Origin: Nymphaea colorata
Taxonomy: Eukaryota > Streptophyta > Magnoliopsida > Nymphaeales > Nymphaeaceae
Assembly (NCBI RefSeq): GCF_008831285.2
Contig: NC_045148.1
Location: 21,571,002-21,635,001, forward strand
Reading direction: 5' to 3'
DNA: 64,000 bases
The position numbers were made by a program, and so were the translations under genes. The notes below the pieces were generated by a model that made no database searches, was not told the DNA's origin, and was given only the letters and a program-made list of their open reading frames with translations. This document shows, in pieces, positions 43,025-54,178 of the stretch; the stretch's first letter is position 1, and each line of letters starts with the position of its first letter.

Positions 43025-43140
43025 GAATCTGAATCCGAAACCAGTCAGATGTTATTTCTTAGATCCGAAGACTATCTTTTCTTAATCAGAGATTAATTTA
43101 TTTCCCATACCTGTTTTGTTTTGTTTTTTTTTGGAATGGT
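42319..43140. repeat. ATCCRAATC-type dispersed repeat, host of a nested MITE
   Basis: Starts GGGGATGTTAATGGATTGG and, after removing 42392-42798, continues with AATCCGAATTTTGAACG, ATTTTCAAAAGGTAA and AATCTGAATCCGAAACCAGT. Same family as 10120, 24660 and 40365. Contains an (AT)n run at 42980-43023. Confidence 0.65.
42392..42790. mobile_element. Complete hAT-type MITE, 399 bp, with 8 bp duplication
   Basis: Terminal inverted repeats TAGGGCTGCACACGAGCC and its complement GGCTCGACTCGTGTGCAG with CCCTA. CATACTGG is present on both sides (42384-42391 and 42791-42798). An 8-bp target duplication with TAGGG termini is diagnostic of the hAT superfamily. The interior is GAGCTCG/CGAGTC-rich and has no transposase. 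This is the best-preserved member of the family, which is scattered as fragments through the window. Confidence 0.9.
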
Positions 43141-44680
43141 TCAATTGGACATGCGTGAAGTGGAGAGGTGGGGTTATGGCAAAATAATACGGAATTTTAG
43201 AAAAAAAACCTAAGTAATAAGGAAGCCAAATGTCTGCGCTATGGCGAAAAAGATTTGAGAGAGAGAAAGAAAAAGAAACCAAAATGGAGAGGTGGGGTTT
43301 AAATGTGTATGTTGAACAGAATCAGGCCTTCAATACCTGACTCAGAGTCGGCCAGCCTAGCCTAGCTCAGCCAAGCAAGTTTTTTTTTTTTTTATCCGGT
43401 TGGGGAATCTTCCACCCCAGCACATACCATTCTGAGGCACGTAGTCCATTTTTTTTTTTCTCTTCCCTTCATCATCTCCCCATGGCCATGTAAGAGAGCT
43501 CCTGAAGTTTCTTGTTTAGAGCCAACAACCATGAGCAAGTGAAGCCAAGTCTTGTTTATTTGATCAACTCAAATACGCATGATATGTTTTTTGTTTTAAT
43601 TTTTAATTTTATTTTTTACCTTCCATTTAATGTATGCCTTTGTTATATCTCTACAAATAGATAACGTGCATGTATGGCCAGTTGATTTTTCTATTGATAG
43701 ATGGACGAACGATGAGGATGACAGCTTGTGGTGGGATTTTTTTTCTTTTATATTGTTTTTTGAGGTTGGAGATTGTCCAAATCAAGAAAGCTACGATTAG
43801 TTTTGACATCCTCATTCCCTTGATAAAATATCTATCGGTCGTCCTATTTGTAGTCTTAAAGGAGTGATCCACCTTTAAAAGAGTGTCTTGCTAACGGGAT
43901 TGAAGCACAAGTTCCTCTCTCGCTCACATAAAAATATTGAAGTTCAAAATTTTCAAAATTATCTCCTAAATTTTAGTTTCTATATAAAAAAAAGGGCATA
44001 AAAAATCTTGTTGTTAGATCTTTTTTTCTTCCTTTTTTCTTTGCTCTTTCTCATTTTGTTAGAACTCTGGTTTTCTCTCCCTTAAAAATCTTTACCATTT
44101 CTCTCTCTCTCATTTTTTCTTAAATGCTTTTGCTATTCTACTAGTTTTTCTCTCTTTATTTATTTTCTTTCTCTTCGAAATATGTATCTCTCTCTCCCTC
44201 TAGCACTCATTTCTCTCTTAAATTCCCTTGTTCTTCTATTAGTTTTTTTCTCTAAAAAATATTTATTCCTTCTCTCTCTGTCTCCCCCTCATTTTTATCT
44301 TAAAATCTTTGCTCTTCTACTAGTTTTTCAATTAAATGTTCTTTCTTTTCTACTAGTTTCTAGCTTTATTTCTTTCCACTCACTTATCAATTTTTATTTC
44401 TCTCTCTCTTAATTTTCTCTTAAAGTCTCTTGGTCTTTTACTAGTTTTTCTATATCTATATTTTCTCTCTCTTAAAAATCTTTGTCTCACTCTCTCTAAG
44501 TGTCTGATAAAAGTTTATGAAATACTTTCCTTTAATAAGATTTTATTTCCTTCGCTTTATAAAGTTTTAACTTCCTTACCAAATACCACACCACATAGAG
44601 GTTGAAGATAATGTTTGGGTGAATATGAAATGTGTGGAGAATGAACACAACCTGCCTTAAACAAATTTTGGGAAGCAAAC
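43141..44680. other. Gene-empty; pyrimidine-rich degenerate tandem repeat
   Basis: No gene. 44020-44500 is a CT-rich stretch in which CTTCTACTAGTTTTTCTC-like words recur near 44130, 44227, 44309, 44346 and 44428. It is a loose tandem repeat with steps of about 80-100 bases and one short step. Confidence 0.5.
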
Positions 44681-44689
44681 AAACTATCA

Positions 44690-44905
44690 GAAGGCAATAT
44701 CAAGCTGGTGAGGGACACATATTGCAATGCTCCCACAATACTTCAATATAAAGTTGCATCCTTGAACTTTGAGCTGTGACTGGCAATAATTTTATGAATG
44801 TGGCCATCGACGTGTTCATGGGTTTGGCTTCATGCATTTTTGTATGCTTGAAAAGATTAAATATGTTACTTTCTTTGAGACAACACCAAACTTCCTTTTA
44901 ACAAT
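44690..44905 (-). pseudogene. Ty1/copia reverse-transcriptase scrap (unit 1)
   Basis: Minus-strand LFKHTKMHEAKPMNTSMATF matches the copia reverse-transcriptase C-terminal motif (M-x-x-A-K-P-x-x-T-P-M). It is the paralogue of 51583-51830. It lies in the 3' flank of a kinase unit in both places, so it was inserted before the unit was duplicated. Confidence 0.65.
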
Positions 44906-44964
44906 GGTGGATTCACTTCCTACTAAATAGAATGAAGTTTTTCCAAGTTTCACTTTTTCTTGTA

Positions 44965-44976
44965 GGGGGGGGGGGG
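44965..44976. repeat. G12 homopolymer
   Basis: A run of twelve G. The paralogous positions (about 51905 and 52300) have only four or five consecutive G. Confidence 0.9.
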
Positions 44977-45589
44977 CTTCTATTTATTAACAACATCATT
45001 TTGGCCTTTTTTATCATTTGAAGTCCATAACACATGGTCCTTTGTTAAAGGGCCATCACAGATAGCATGCTCCAATAACACATGATGCTCACAAATAAAA
45101 TTGTCATCCTCCTTATTCGAGGGCTCCTCTTTTGATAAATTGAATTCAGTCCAAAACTACTGGACTATTTGGCATTTTTGTTCATTCTTCTTGTTGTGCA
45201 TTTTTTTATAGGTTTGAGAAATTGTGCTGAGGATTTATGTGAACTATGGCTACTGAGGTGTCCTTATTTAGAATAAGGCACAAACTGCAATAATGGACAA
45301 AGTTCCAAGCCTCTTTCACATAACTTGCATTGGAAATGTGTGAGCTGTTCTACCAGATTAGTCACCCAAATGCCTTAGGAATAGAAACACAAGCATATTT
45401 AAACATATAAGCATGTCTTTATTAAATCCTATATACAACTGTAATTGAGAATGCAAGTGAGAGCTCTCAATGAAAGCAGTCAAACTACATTTCCACCTCC
45501 AACTATTTAGCCTCTTGGAATCCACGTTCTGACCATTTCAGCCAACGGCTGGTTGCACCCTGGAATTAAACTCATTGTATATATGGATA

Positions 45590-45975
45590 TATTTGAATTA
45601 TCCTTCTATCACTTCTGTCTTCTATCGTATCCTTCTGAGCCCGATAACCAATTCCTTCATGTCCATTCTCTCATTAGGAGAGATCCTTGAACATGTCAAG
45701 CCCATCTCCATGATCGTTACTAGCGGATCATTAGGAGAGATCTTTCAGTTGGAGTAGTGTTGCTTTCATTCAAAAGATGGCTGTCAATGACATCTGAAAT
45801 TGCAACAGGAAATGCTTCAGCTACCATTGCCTCAAACTAAAATCCCATCAAACTGTTCATCAGTAGGCTTTTTTCCTGTAAACACCTCAAGGAGGAGAAT
45901 TCCGTAGCTGTAGACGTCAGCTTTGGTTGACACCTTTTCAGCCATCCCAAATTTTAATTCAAGCATGATTAGCGA
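45590..45975 (-). pseudogene. LRR-XII kinase exon 2 only (unit 1)
   Basis: Minus-strand [39 protein letters not shown], then a stop and WVAEAFPVAISDVIDSHLL-type text in a shifted frame. This is the C-lobe exon (subdomains [15 protein letters not shown]) that follows the conserved intron of class XII receptor kinases. Intron text continues to about 46560 and matches the intron of the 52.9-57.0 kb copy. Exon 1 and all LRRs are missing: the sequence jumps to intergenic DNA at about 46.8 kb. Confidence 0.75.
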
Positions 45976-46180
45976 GCGCAAAATAATTAGATAATGCCAA
46001 CGCAGGACACAATAGCAGTAATTGCTCCTTAATGGGCTTAAGATCAATTGAACCTCCAAAACTGCCTTTCTCATTTTGCATTCTGATCCACATCTAAAAA
46101 GAATACAATCTTATTTTCTAGAACTGAAGCCCAATATAACTGATGTTCAAGTACCCTTAAAAGAAATCAAACATGTATCC

Positions 46181-46183
<3 letters not shown>

Positions 46184-46239
<56 letters not shown>

Positions 46240-46242
46240 TTG
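46184..46242. repeat. (AT)n followed by (TTTA)n
   Basis: TA run to about 46207, then about eight ATTT units. Absent from the paralogous intron (53480-53520), which has a T-run instead. Confidence 0.85.
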
Positions 46243-47599
46243 TAGAGCCTGTGAGGTTGGTTGAGATTCATTAATTGTATGGTGTTGTTTTTAACTCTCA
46301 TGTGACTTATCTCCAGGTTGTCCTAAATGTCTCCTAAATTGTGTGAATTACTTAATAGTGTCAATTGTCAGCCAATCTTAAGCTATTCGGTAGACAGGCA
46401 CATGTGACTAGAGATTTTTAATACAAGAAAGGAACAAAAATTACAACTTATGTTAAAGGAAAAGGATCAATTGATGACTATTGCTCGTTGAGAAGATGTC
46501 ACCAATGCATATTTGTGTACATTTCTTCATGCGTGAACTATCAAATCGTGATGATTAGATGGATCATGAATGTTTGCACATCAATTAATATATTTATTGA
46601 TATTATATTGCAAATCAGACACACACATCCAAACACATAAGTCTGTGCCAATATATATATATATATATAAGGGGAGAGGGAGAGAGAAATTGGTAAAAGC
46701 AGACACTTTAATATTTTGCTTCAAAATATTTTAAATAAAATGTAAACATCCTAATATATTTATAAAAACTATTTTGACATAAAACATGCTTTGAGTCAAG
46801 TTATTTTTATGAAAAAAGTTGAATTTTATATAATCAAAATGTTGATGCACTGATAGCCATTCATATTTGCTAATTATGACAACACTGTGCTGACTATCAA
46901 CTACATCATCTAAATCACCGGACTGGAGTTAGGCCAACTTCATCCACTCCCTTCAAAAGCTGATTTAGTCACACTACTGTGGCTGGTTGTGTTGAATATG
47001 AATGCCTATTTATTCAAACTAGGTGGCATTTAATTGAGGTGATAAGGAATGTTATTCGGGTTGTGTAGGGTGGCACAACCAAAACCCTCAAATATTAACT
47101 GTCCACCTATCAGTCCTAACCTCAAGCCGCTAACCCATATGACGGTCATGTTATAAGTTGTGTTTCAAAAAATTTAGCCTTTTTTTTTTCAAAATCGATG
47201 GAAAATTAAGTCCACTCTCTTGAAAAGAATGCAATATCACTTTCTTATTTGGACACATTGAGTCTCCTGAACGGCCTTCTTACCATAATTGGTGCAATAG
47301 ATTACATCAACAAGATTTTTTCGTCCCTTAGCAAACATATTTTCAATATCATGCTCTTTTTGCCAGTTTTCGACTTGACCATTTTTTTTAATTTCTCTCG
47401 TTTTTTTATCGAAATTTACTACATATGATAGAAGGGCTTGTTGGGCATTATCAGCAGAGCTATTCCCACCGATCAGACGATCGATGTTACCAGAATCAGC
47501 TTGAATCGGCTCCAATGGGCCGGGACATCGTTTCCAATAAATGCTTCAGTTCTGTGGTCAACTCAGAAACACTAGTCGTCGGGCTGCATACATGGAATG

Positions 47600-47945
47600 A
47601 TTGCTGGGCTCAAGCTTGAGTCGAGCTGTAAAAGAACAGCAAAAGGTCAATTCGATCGACCAAAATCGTGGCTTGAGCTCGACTCGAGCTGTACAAGATC
47701 AGAAAAGGTTGACTCAATAGACCAAATAGTGGCTTCAGTTTGGCTTGTTTAAGTTCCTTTACCAACTTTTCCATCAATTTCTTTGTTTTAAATTTGAAAA
47801 TTAAAAAAAAAGCTAAATTAAAGAAAATAGAGTCAAATTCAAGTAACTCGAATTCGACTCCTTTATAAACTTGAGTTATCAAATCGAGCGTAACTGAACA
47901 AGCTCAAGTCGAGCTTGAGTAAGCTTGACTAATTGTACAGCCCTA
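47600..47945. mobile_element. GAGCTCG-type hAT MITE (unit 1)
   Basis: The right terminus is ATTGTACAGCCCTA (ends 47945). The interior has GCTCGACTCGAGCTGTAC and TCGAGCTTGAGTAAGC. The left terminus is degraded (GGGCTCAAGCTTGAG). The same element at the same relative position is at 59345-59663, so insertion predates unit duplication. Confidence 0.6.
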
Positions 47946-48439
47946 TCTAGTCCCAAAGAATTTGGGCACTACTCAATTACTCCAGGCTCACGAAGTTAAA
48001 GGGTTTGTGAGAACTCACGAACAGAAGTGAAACCATGAACAAGTTACGTTCCAGCTTTTCCTGTTTCAAAAGAATATTTCTTTAAGTCGGCAACTGTGAG
48101 ATAGGAAAGTGTATATGCTCATGGTTTTATGTTAATATAAACGGTGAAGAAGCTAATATTTTCAAATAAGTTTATGGGAACATTTGAAAATTTGTCCAAA
48201 GATATGGGGATGAGAAGAAATACAAGATATTTTACTGTTGATTAAGAATAAACTTCTGCTAGTTACTAAATAGCTTACGTATAATTATTAAAATGAAAAG
48301 ACTAAAAGTTGTTTCCATATAAACAAATTAATTAACTCTTAATTTCCATTATCGGCAACTGTGACAACATGAAATAACATACATACGTGGTTAACCATGT
48401 CCGACCAGTTATGCCCTTTTATTAATACATGAAATCAGT

Positions 48440-48706
48440 AGCAGAGCTATCGTGGGGCTGGCATGGGGGCCTGCCCTTGCCAGCCCAAGAAAGCTCCATG
48501 TGAAAAGGAGCTTCACGCCTGTGTTGCCCATGCTGGAAATGGATTGGGTCGGGCTCGACAGTCAACAGCGATCCACCTCCAGAAAACTTAAAGCAGTCGC
48601 AATTTCTTTCCTGCCCATAATCCGATTGTGCCCAAATTCACCAGAAAGGGAAAGGCCAAAGGGGTGAAGCCGCGAAGTGGTGAAAGGAAAGGGCCAAGGG
48701 CCGAAG
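48440..48706. mobile_element. GC-rich insertion not in the paralogue
   Basis: About 265 bases with GGGGCTGGCATGGGGGCC and GCCCTTGCCAGCCC, much GC-richer than its surroundings. The paralogous spot (60150-60200) has about 50 AT-rich bases between the same flanks. Probably a MITE-class insertion. The termini are not clear. Confidence 0.4.
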
Positions 48707-48747
48707 GGTGAGAAAACATAGTTGAGCATAAAGTTCGTTTAAAGGGT

Positions 48748-48748
<1 letters not shown>

Positions 48749-48787
<39 letters not shown>
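48749..48787. repeat. (ACTA)n(AT)n microsatellite
   Basis: Five ACTA units, then TA repeats. The paralogue (60248-60260) has only ACTAAATTTATATATATTT. Confidence 0.85.
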
Positions 48788-49310
48788 GTAGTTTATCATG
48801 GAACAACTGTGTGGTTTTTATAATAACAAAAGTTAGGTGTATTTTTGTGAGTTGCCAGATGCTTCCTGGTGGCAATGGGAATTCTCCATTCTGGATCTCA
48901 GACTCCATTTGGTTGGATTTTGACCCAAGTCCCATTGTTGACCTGACCATCGTCATGAAGCATCGGTAATTTGGTTTTGTGAATCCACTTTGATTAGTTA
49001 TGTAAATAGATTTAATAAGTTCAATTACCAGTTGACCTGATTTTGGTTCCATTTTTGGTGCAGAAATTTGGAGCAAAAGGGTTTAGATTGGTCATGCTCT
49101 TTCATAAGTTGAATGAGACTGGGAGTCCAATGTTCCAGTGGGATCCAACAAGGATGTGAAATGATACATATGCATATGTTTGTCGGATCTGAACTTGTTT
49201 TTAAATCAGGATAGGAGATGAAGACCCAACGATTTGTTTTCATAGCAGCTAGTGGAATGCTAATTCCTTCCTCATTAGACATATAAGGTGAAGAAAACCG
49301 GACACACAAT

Positions 49311-51180
49311 GTTGGATGTGTCCGTAATAGAGTACTGTCATAAGATATATTTGGTGTTGTGGACTCTGTTTCTCCTTTTCCTGCCTCGACCCTATCCTCA
49401 TTACTCTGGAATGATGTTCCTCATCATCATGTGGAAGCATCATCAATCGCCTTCCCTTTCTTACCAACTCTTCTCCAGTTTCTCTTCTTGACAAACCTGG
49501 TGGTGAGTCGTTCACCATAACCTCACTCTCCAAACCACTCATTTCTTTGCTACTTTTCATTCCATCCAAACAACAAAAATCCTGAAAATTATGTTTTAAT
49601 GGAGGAGAATGAATCAAACCTGATGAAGACTCACGGTTCTCCCCTTCGATTCTTTTTGTTATCAATTGATTCTCTATCTCCTGCTCTATCTTCTCGTCAC
49701 CCACCAGCTGGTTGGTCTTCAAGTTACTCCACAATTGCTGGTCTCCTCTAAATCAATCTCTGCATTCCAAACTTTCTGGGCATAACGTTCCTTTCAGCTT
49801 CCAATTCAATCTCGGATTTTGGATTGAAATCCAATGCTACCTGCACACAGATTCTGCAAGCCCAATTCTTGACATCGATTGAGTATGGATGTCATCTTCC
49901 ATCGGTTCTCTCTATAGTGCTCTGGCAGTAGCTTGGAAAGTGCTTCGATTCCATAAAAATACTGGCAAATTAGGAACCCTAATCCAGATTGGCACTCCCA
50001 TTTCTCCTCAATCGATAAGGAGCATCTTGGATCCCATCTGCTGGCAACCATCACTCTTCGACACATTTTCCATTCTCCCCTTCTAAAAACTACCCTGAGT
50101 TCATCCTCAATATGAACCCTTACATGAAAATCATCCCTCCTAAGAAAGAGAACTTAGGGTTTGCAGCTGCTTTCCATGGACTTATCAGATCATTAGCAAT
50201 GTAAGCATAAACAATGCTCTTCTTCTATAAGTCTCCAATGACACAGTGAATCACAGTCCAACGAAAGGGCTGCTTCGTCTTTTCCAAAACCTTTGAAGTG
50301 ATCTTGCTTATTGGCGTTCCATTTATCATCTGAATTGATAGTTGCTCAAAATCCACTTCTGAATCTTGATGATGAGAACCACAGATTTACCAGGGAGTGA
50401 TCGATTGTCAGAAACCCGAGAAGGTCCGCCCCTTTCGAACACCCTTCCTTCCTTCATTCCGCTTCCAAAATTCTTGTCCATCGATTACCAAATATCATAA
50501 GTTGTCAAAGTTCAGACCTTCTTTCAGTTTAATGATTTTTTCTGCATTTATGATAATTTAGTCACTCAACTACTAGATATCTAATGCTCGCAAGCTACAA
50601 AATCTCTGTATGCATATGCATCAACTTTCCTTTTCGTAGATTGCAGGCTACATTCCCGTCTTTTTCTCTTGTTCTATCAATGCATATAAATGTCCGTCTA
50701 CATGTTCATGTTCATGTGTGCAACCCACTGAATGAGGCTTTCGGCTGTACAAATTGTATCTTATATTTTTGGTGGATTTATGCTGTTTTTTTAACACTTA
50801 AATGGAAAAAGTGATTGTCTTAAGCACTGTAATGTTTGGCGAGTTTTAGTTTGAATAATTATTCTAACTTTGCTATTGTTTTTTATATATGTAGAATGAG
50901 AATGTCAGCTATGTTTATTTTGAGTGTCAGAGGTGACAACGTCCAATGCTACAAAGATGGATCATCAATGCACAAGTTGGAGTACAACGTGGGTAATAGT
51001 ACTTTTAAGGCACAGAAAACAGACCTTGTAGTCTAGGGAGACAAGAAACTGGGTAGGAGCTTCCGCTTTCTGCCAGATGGTCAATGATTTTTGATGAGCT
51101 TTTTACTTGGTAAAGGCATTTGCGAATGAATTGGCTGACAAAATGAGTGAGAATACTGTTTTTCTACGTCGTTAATGTCA
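49311..51180 (-). pseudogene. LINE-ORF1-like segment inserted between kinase units
   Basis: Read on the minus strand from 51180: about 800 bases matching the flank at 10670-11370; then the ORF1 start (counterpart of 11372-11617, here broken); a segment equal to bases 1-115 of the window with the same stop; then CVQVALDFNPKSEIELEAER, which fits the DUF4283 end of LINE ORF1; and a Glu/Lys-rich tail (LVGDEKIEQEIENQLITKR; open frame 49249-49734). No endonuclease follows. The insertion point interrupts the duplicated intergenic segment after about 49310. 50930-51060 is unassigned. Confidence 0.55.
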
Positions 51181-51582
51181 GATAGGGCTGCTTCTTCTCC
51201 CGCAGCAGTGAGAACCAAGCCAGGTTCTTGGTCGAACCAGGTCAAATTGAAGGTTCCATTATGAGCCGAATTGCTTAAAGGCCTAGTTTATTATCCTCAA
51301 GTGTTTAATAGCAAAAAAAAAAACTTTAGTGTTTTGGTTTATTTTCTTAAGCTCTCATCGTTCTCCTAGTCCAACTTTCAACTTGCATAGTAACACATTG
51401 CCAGCACCTAAATACACCTCATAAAAGTTAAAAAATCTTTATACCTCACATAGTATCCAAGTACACTTTGTTTAAAAATGTGAATCTTAAAATTGTAAAG
51501 TTTGCATGAACCCTAAGAGCCCAGCAAACTTGCACTCGTCGCCCTATTTGTTAATGTTCTTTAAATATTAATTAGACTCGTC

Positions 51583-51830
51583 TTAAAGATGCTTCAAGCA
51601 ATTCACTTTTGCCCTATTCACACTGAAGGCAATAACTGCGAGATATGGGTCACATATTTGCAATGCTTCCACGATACTATAATATGAAGTAGCGTCCTTG
51701 AACTTTATACTGGTACCAGAAAATAATTTTATAGATATGGCCATCGGCATGTTTATGGGTTTGGCTTCATGCATTTTTGCATGCTTGAGAAGGCCAAAGA
51801 AATAGTACTTCCTTTGATATAACACTAAGC
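51583..51830 (-). pseudogene. Ty1/copia reverse-transcriptase scrap (unit 2)
   Basis: Minus-strand FGLLKHAKMHEAKPINMPMA, then LFSGTSIKFKDATSYYSIVE, ALQICDPYLAVIAFSVNRA. The A-K-P-x-x-x-P-M and Y-x-S-I-V-x-A-L-Q motifs are the copia reverse-transcriptase C-terminus. Paralogue at 44690. Confidence 0.75.
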
Positions 51831-52525
51831 TTCCTTTAACATTGGTGGGTCAGTTACTGGGAAATAGAATGAAAATTTTCTACATTTATTTCGCCCTTAA
51901 AGGGAGAGGGGTCTTCTATTTAACTAGAAGGGTCATTTTGGTCACTTTTAGTCCATAATACATCATCATTTGTTAGGGGCAATTGCAAATAACATGCTAC
52001 AATGACACAATGCTCATATCATATAATTCCCATCCTCCTCATTCAAGGGTTTTCTGTTGATAAAATTGGACTTCACTCTAAAACTTACCATAATTATTCA
52101 TTTTTGTGCATTCGCCTTGTTGTGCATTATTTTTGTACGGCTTATGGGTTTGGATTTATGCACTTTCGCACACTTGAAAAGATCAAAGATATATTTTTTT
52201 TAATATAACACCAAGCCTCCTTTAACATTGGGTGGCTTCAATTCCTGGGAAATAAAGTGATTTTTTTCCAAGTTACACTTTTGCCCCTTATGGGATAGGG
52301 GGCTTCTATTTAGTTAGCATGGTTTTTGTGGTCATTTCTAGTCCATAGCACATGGTCTCTTGTTAGGGGCCATTACATTTAACATTCTTCAATAATGCAA
52401 TGACACTCATAGCTGACAATTCTCATCCTCCTCATTCAAGGGTTTTTTTTTTTAGATAAACTTAGACTGCGGCCCAAACCTTACCAGAATTATACATTTT
52501 TTTTCATTTTTCTTGTTGCACTTTT
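51755..52525. repeat. ~388 bp tandem duplication in unit 2 3' flank
   Basis: TATGGGTTTGGCTTCATGC at 51755 and TATGGGTTTGGATTTATGC at 52143 begin two copies. Both contain TAACACTAAGC / TAACACCAAGC, GGGGGCTTCTATTTA-type text and CATCCTCCTCATTCAAGGG. Unit 1 (44820-45140) has one copy only, so this tandem step is younger than, or lost from, unit 1. Confidence 0.75.
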
Positions 52526-52926
52526 TTTTGGCAGACTTGGGAAATTGTGCACTGAGGATATATTAAATCAAAATTTTAGTAAACGGAGAGGATTGATGTG
52601 AACTCAAATTTTGGCAGTTGGGGTATCCTTTCTTGAGAATATGACAAGAACGGCAATAATGGACAAATTATCAAGCCTCTTTTGTGCAACTTTCATTGGA
52701 AGTGTTTAAGTTGTTCTACAAGATTAGTCACTCAAATTGCTCAGGAAGAAATGCACAAATATATTAACTAAATGATTATAAAAGACTGTGCGTAAGCAAT
52801 GCAAGTGACAGTGCTCAATGAAAGCAATCACACTACATTTCTACATCGAACTATTTGGTAACTGCCGTCTGGCCATTTTAGCTAATTACTAGTTGTGCCC
52901 TGGACTATTTCTCCTTTTGTCATTCA

Positions 52927-54112
52927 TCATGTTCTCTGTCGTATCCTTCTTAACCCTGCAGCCACATCCTTCATTTCCATTCTCTCATTTGGAGACTCCC
53001 TTGAACACGACAAGCCTATCTCCATGATCGTCACCAGCAGCTCATTCCTAGCAGCTGATGTTTCAGTTGCAGTATTGTTGCTTTCGTTTAGAAGATGGCT
53101 ATCAATGACATCTAAATCCCCATCAAACTGTTCATCAGTAGGTTTTCTTCTGGTAAACACCTCCAGGAGAAGAATTCCATAGCTGTAGACATCTGCTTTG
53201 GCTGATACCTTTCCAGCCATCCCAAATTATAAGTCAACCGCTCAACAATATTAGACATGATTAGCAAGAACAATATAATTGGCTAGTGCTCATCTATGAC
53301 ACAATTGCAATAATTGGTTTTGGCTAGAGGCCTGGAAATTAGTGGACTTAAGATCTATTGAACCTCCAATCCTCCTTTCTCTTGTTGTATTCTCATATAT
53401 ACATCTAAAAAGAATACAAGATTATGATTTAGAACTGAAGTCTTATATATTTATATGATATTCTAGTGCTCTTAAAAGAATTCAAACATGTATCCACTTT
53501 TTTTTCTATGGGGCATGTGAAATTTGTTGAGATTCATCAACTGTATGGTGCAGTGATTTCATAACATAAATGCCTAATGAAACTCATCTTACTTCTAATT
53601 CTCCTGTGACCTATCTCAATGTTCTCTTAAATGGCTCCTAAATCAAGTGAATTATTCAAAAGTGCCAATTGTTAGCCAGTCTCAAGCCATTAGGTAGAAA
53701 GGTATTTACGATTAGGATTCTTTTATGCAAAAAATGAATAAAATTTATAACTTCTGTTAAAAGAAGAAGATCAATTGCAGTCTGTTGAGGACATGAAAAC
53801 AACACATGTATGTGAGCACAAAACAATGAAAAACTAGCATGCAACACCATAAGCCATAGGAACAATGAATACACTGTCCATGTAAAATAGTTTATCAATG
53901 ACCTTTACATATAATTGAAATCATTATATAAGTGAAATCAGTGTGCTACCTATGTTACTGATGACACTTTTTCATATTTTTGACCTTCAAAACAGTTTCA
54001 ATGGTAAAAACTGTAGCCAAAACATTGACTACAACAATGCATTTTTTTGCAATGTTTTAAACAATATAAAATTTAAAAAAAACTTAATCAGATTATTTCA
54101 ATATAACTAAAA

Positions 54113-54178
<66 letters not shown>

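Larger units (their letters stand above)
46850..49310 (-). repeat. Duplicated kinase-array intergenic segment, unit 1
   Basis: Paralogue of 58650-60735 in the same orientation. Anchors: AACTACATCATCTAAATCAC, ATGCCCTTTTATT, GAACAAGTTACGTTCC / GAACAAGTTATGTTCC, CAACTGTGTGGTTTT and AGATTGGTCATGC. It contains a MITE shared by both units (47600-47945), and lacks the MITE found at 59050. A 276-base open frame on the minus strand (47237-47515, MEPIQADSGNIDRLIGG...) is degraded in the paralogue and is not called a gene. Confidence 0.75.

Noticed and set aside
47237-47515. 92-codon open frame in the intergenic segment
   Set aside because: The paralogue at about 58.9-59.3 kb is degraded by stops and a MITE, with no recognisable motif. 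Chance openness is more likely.
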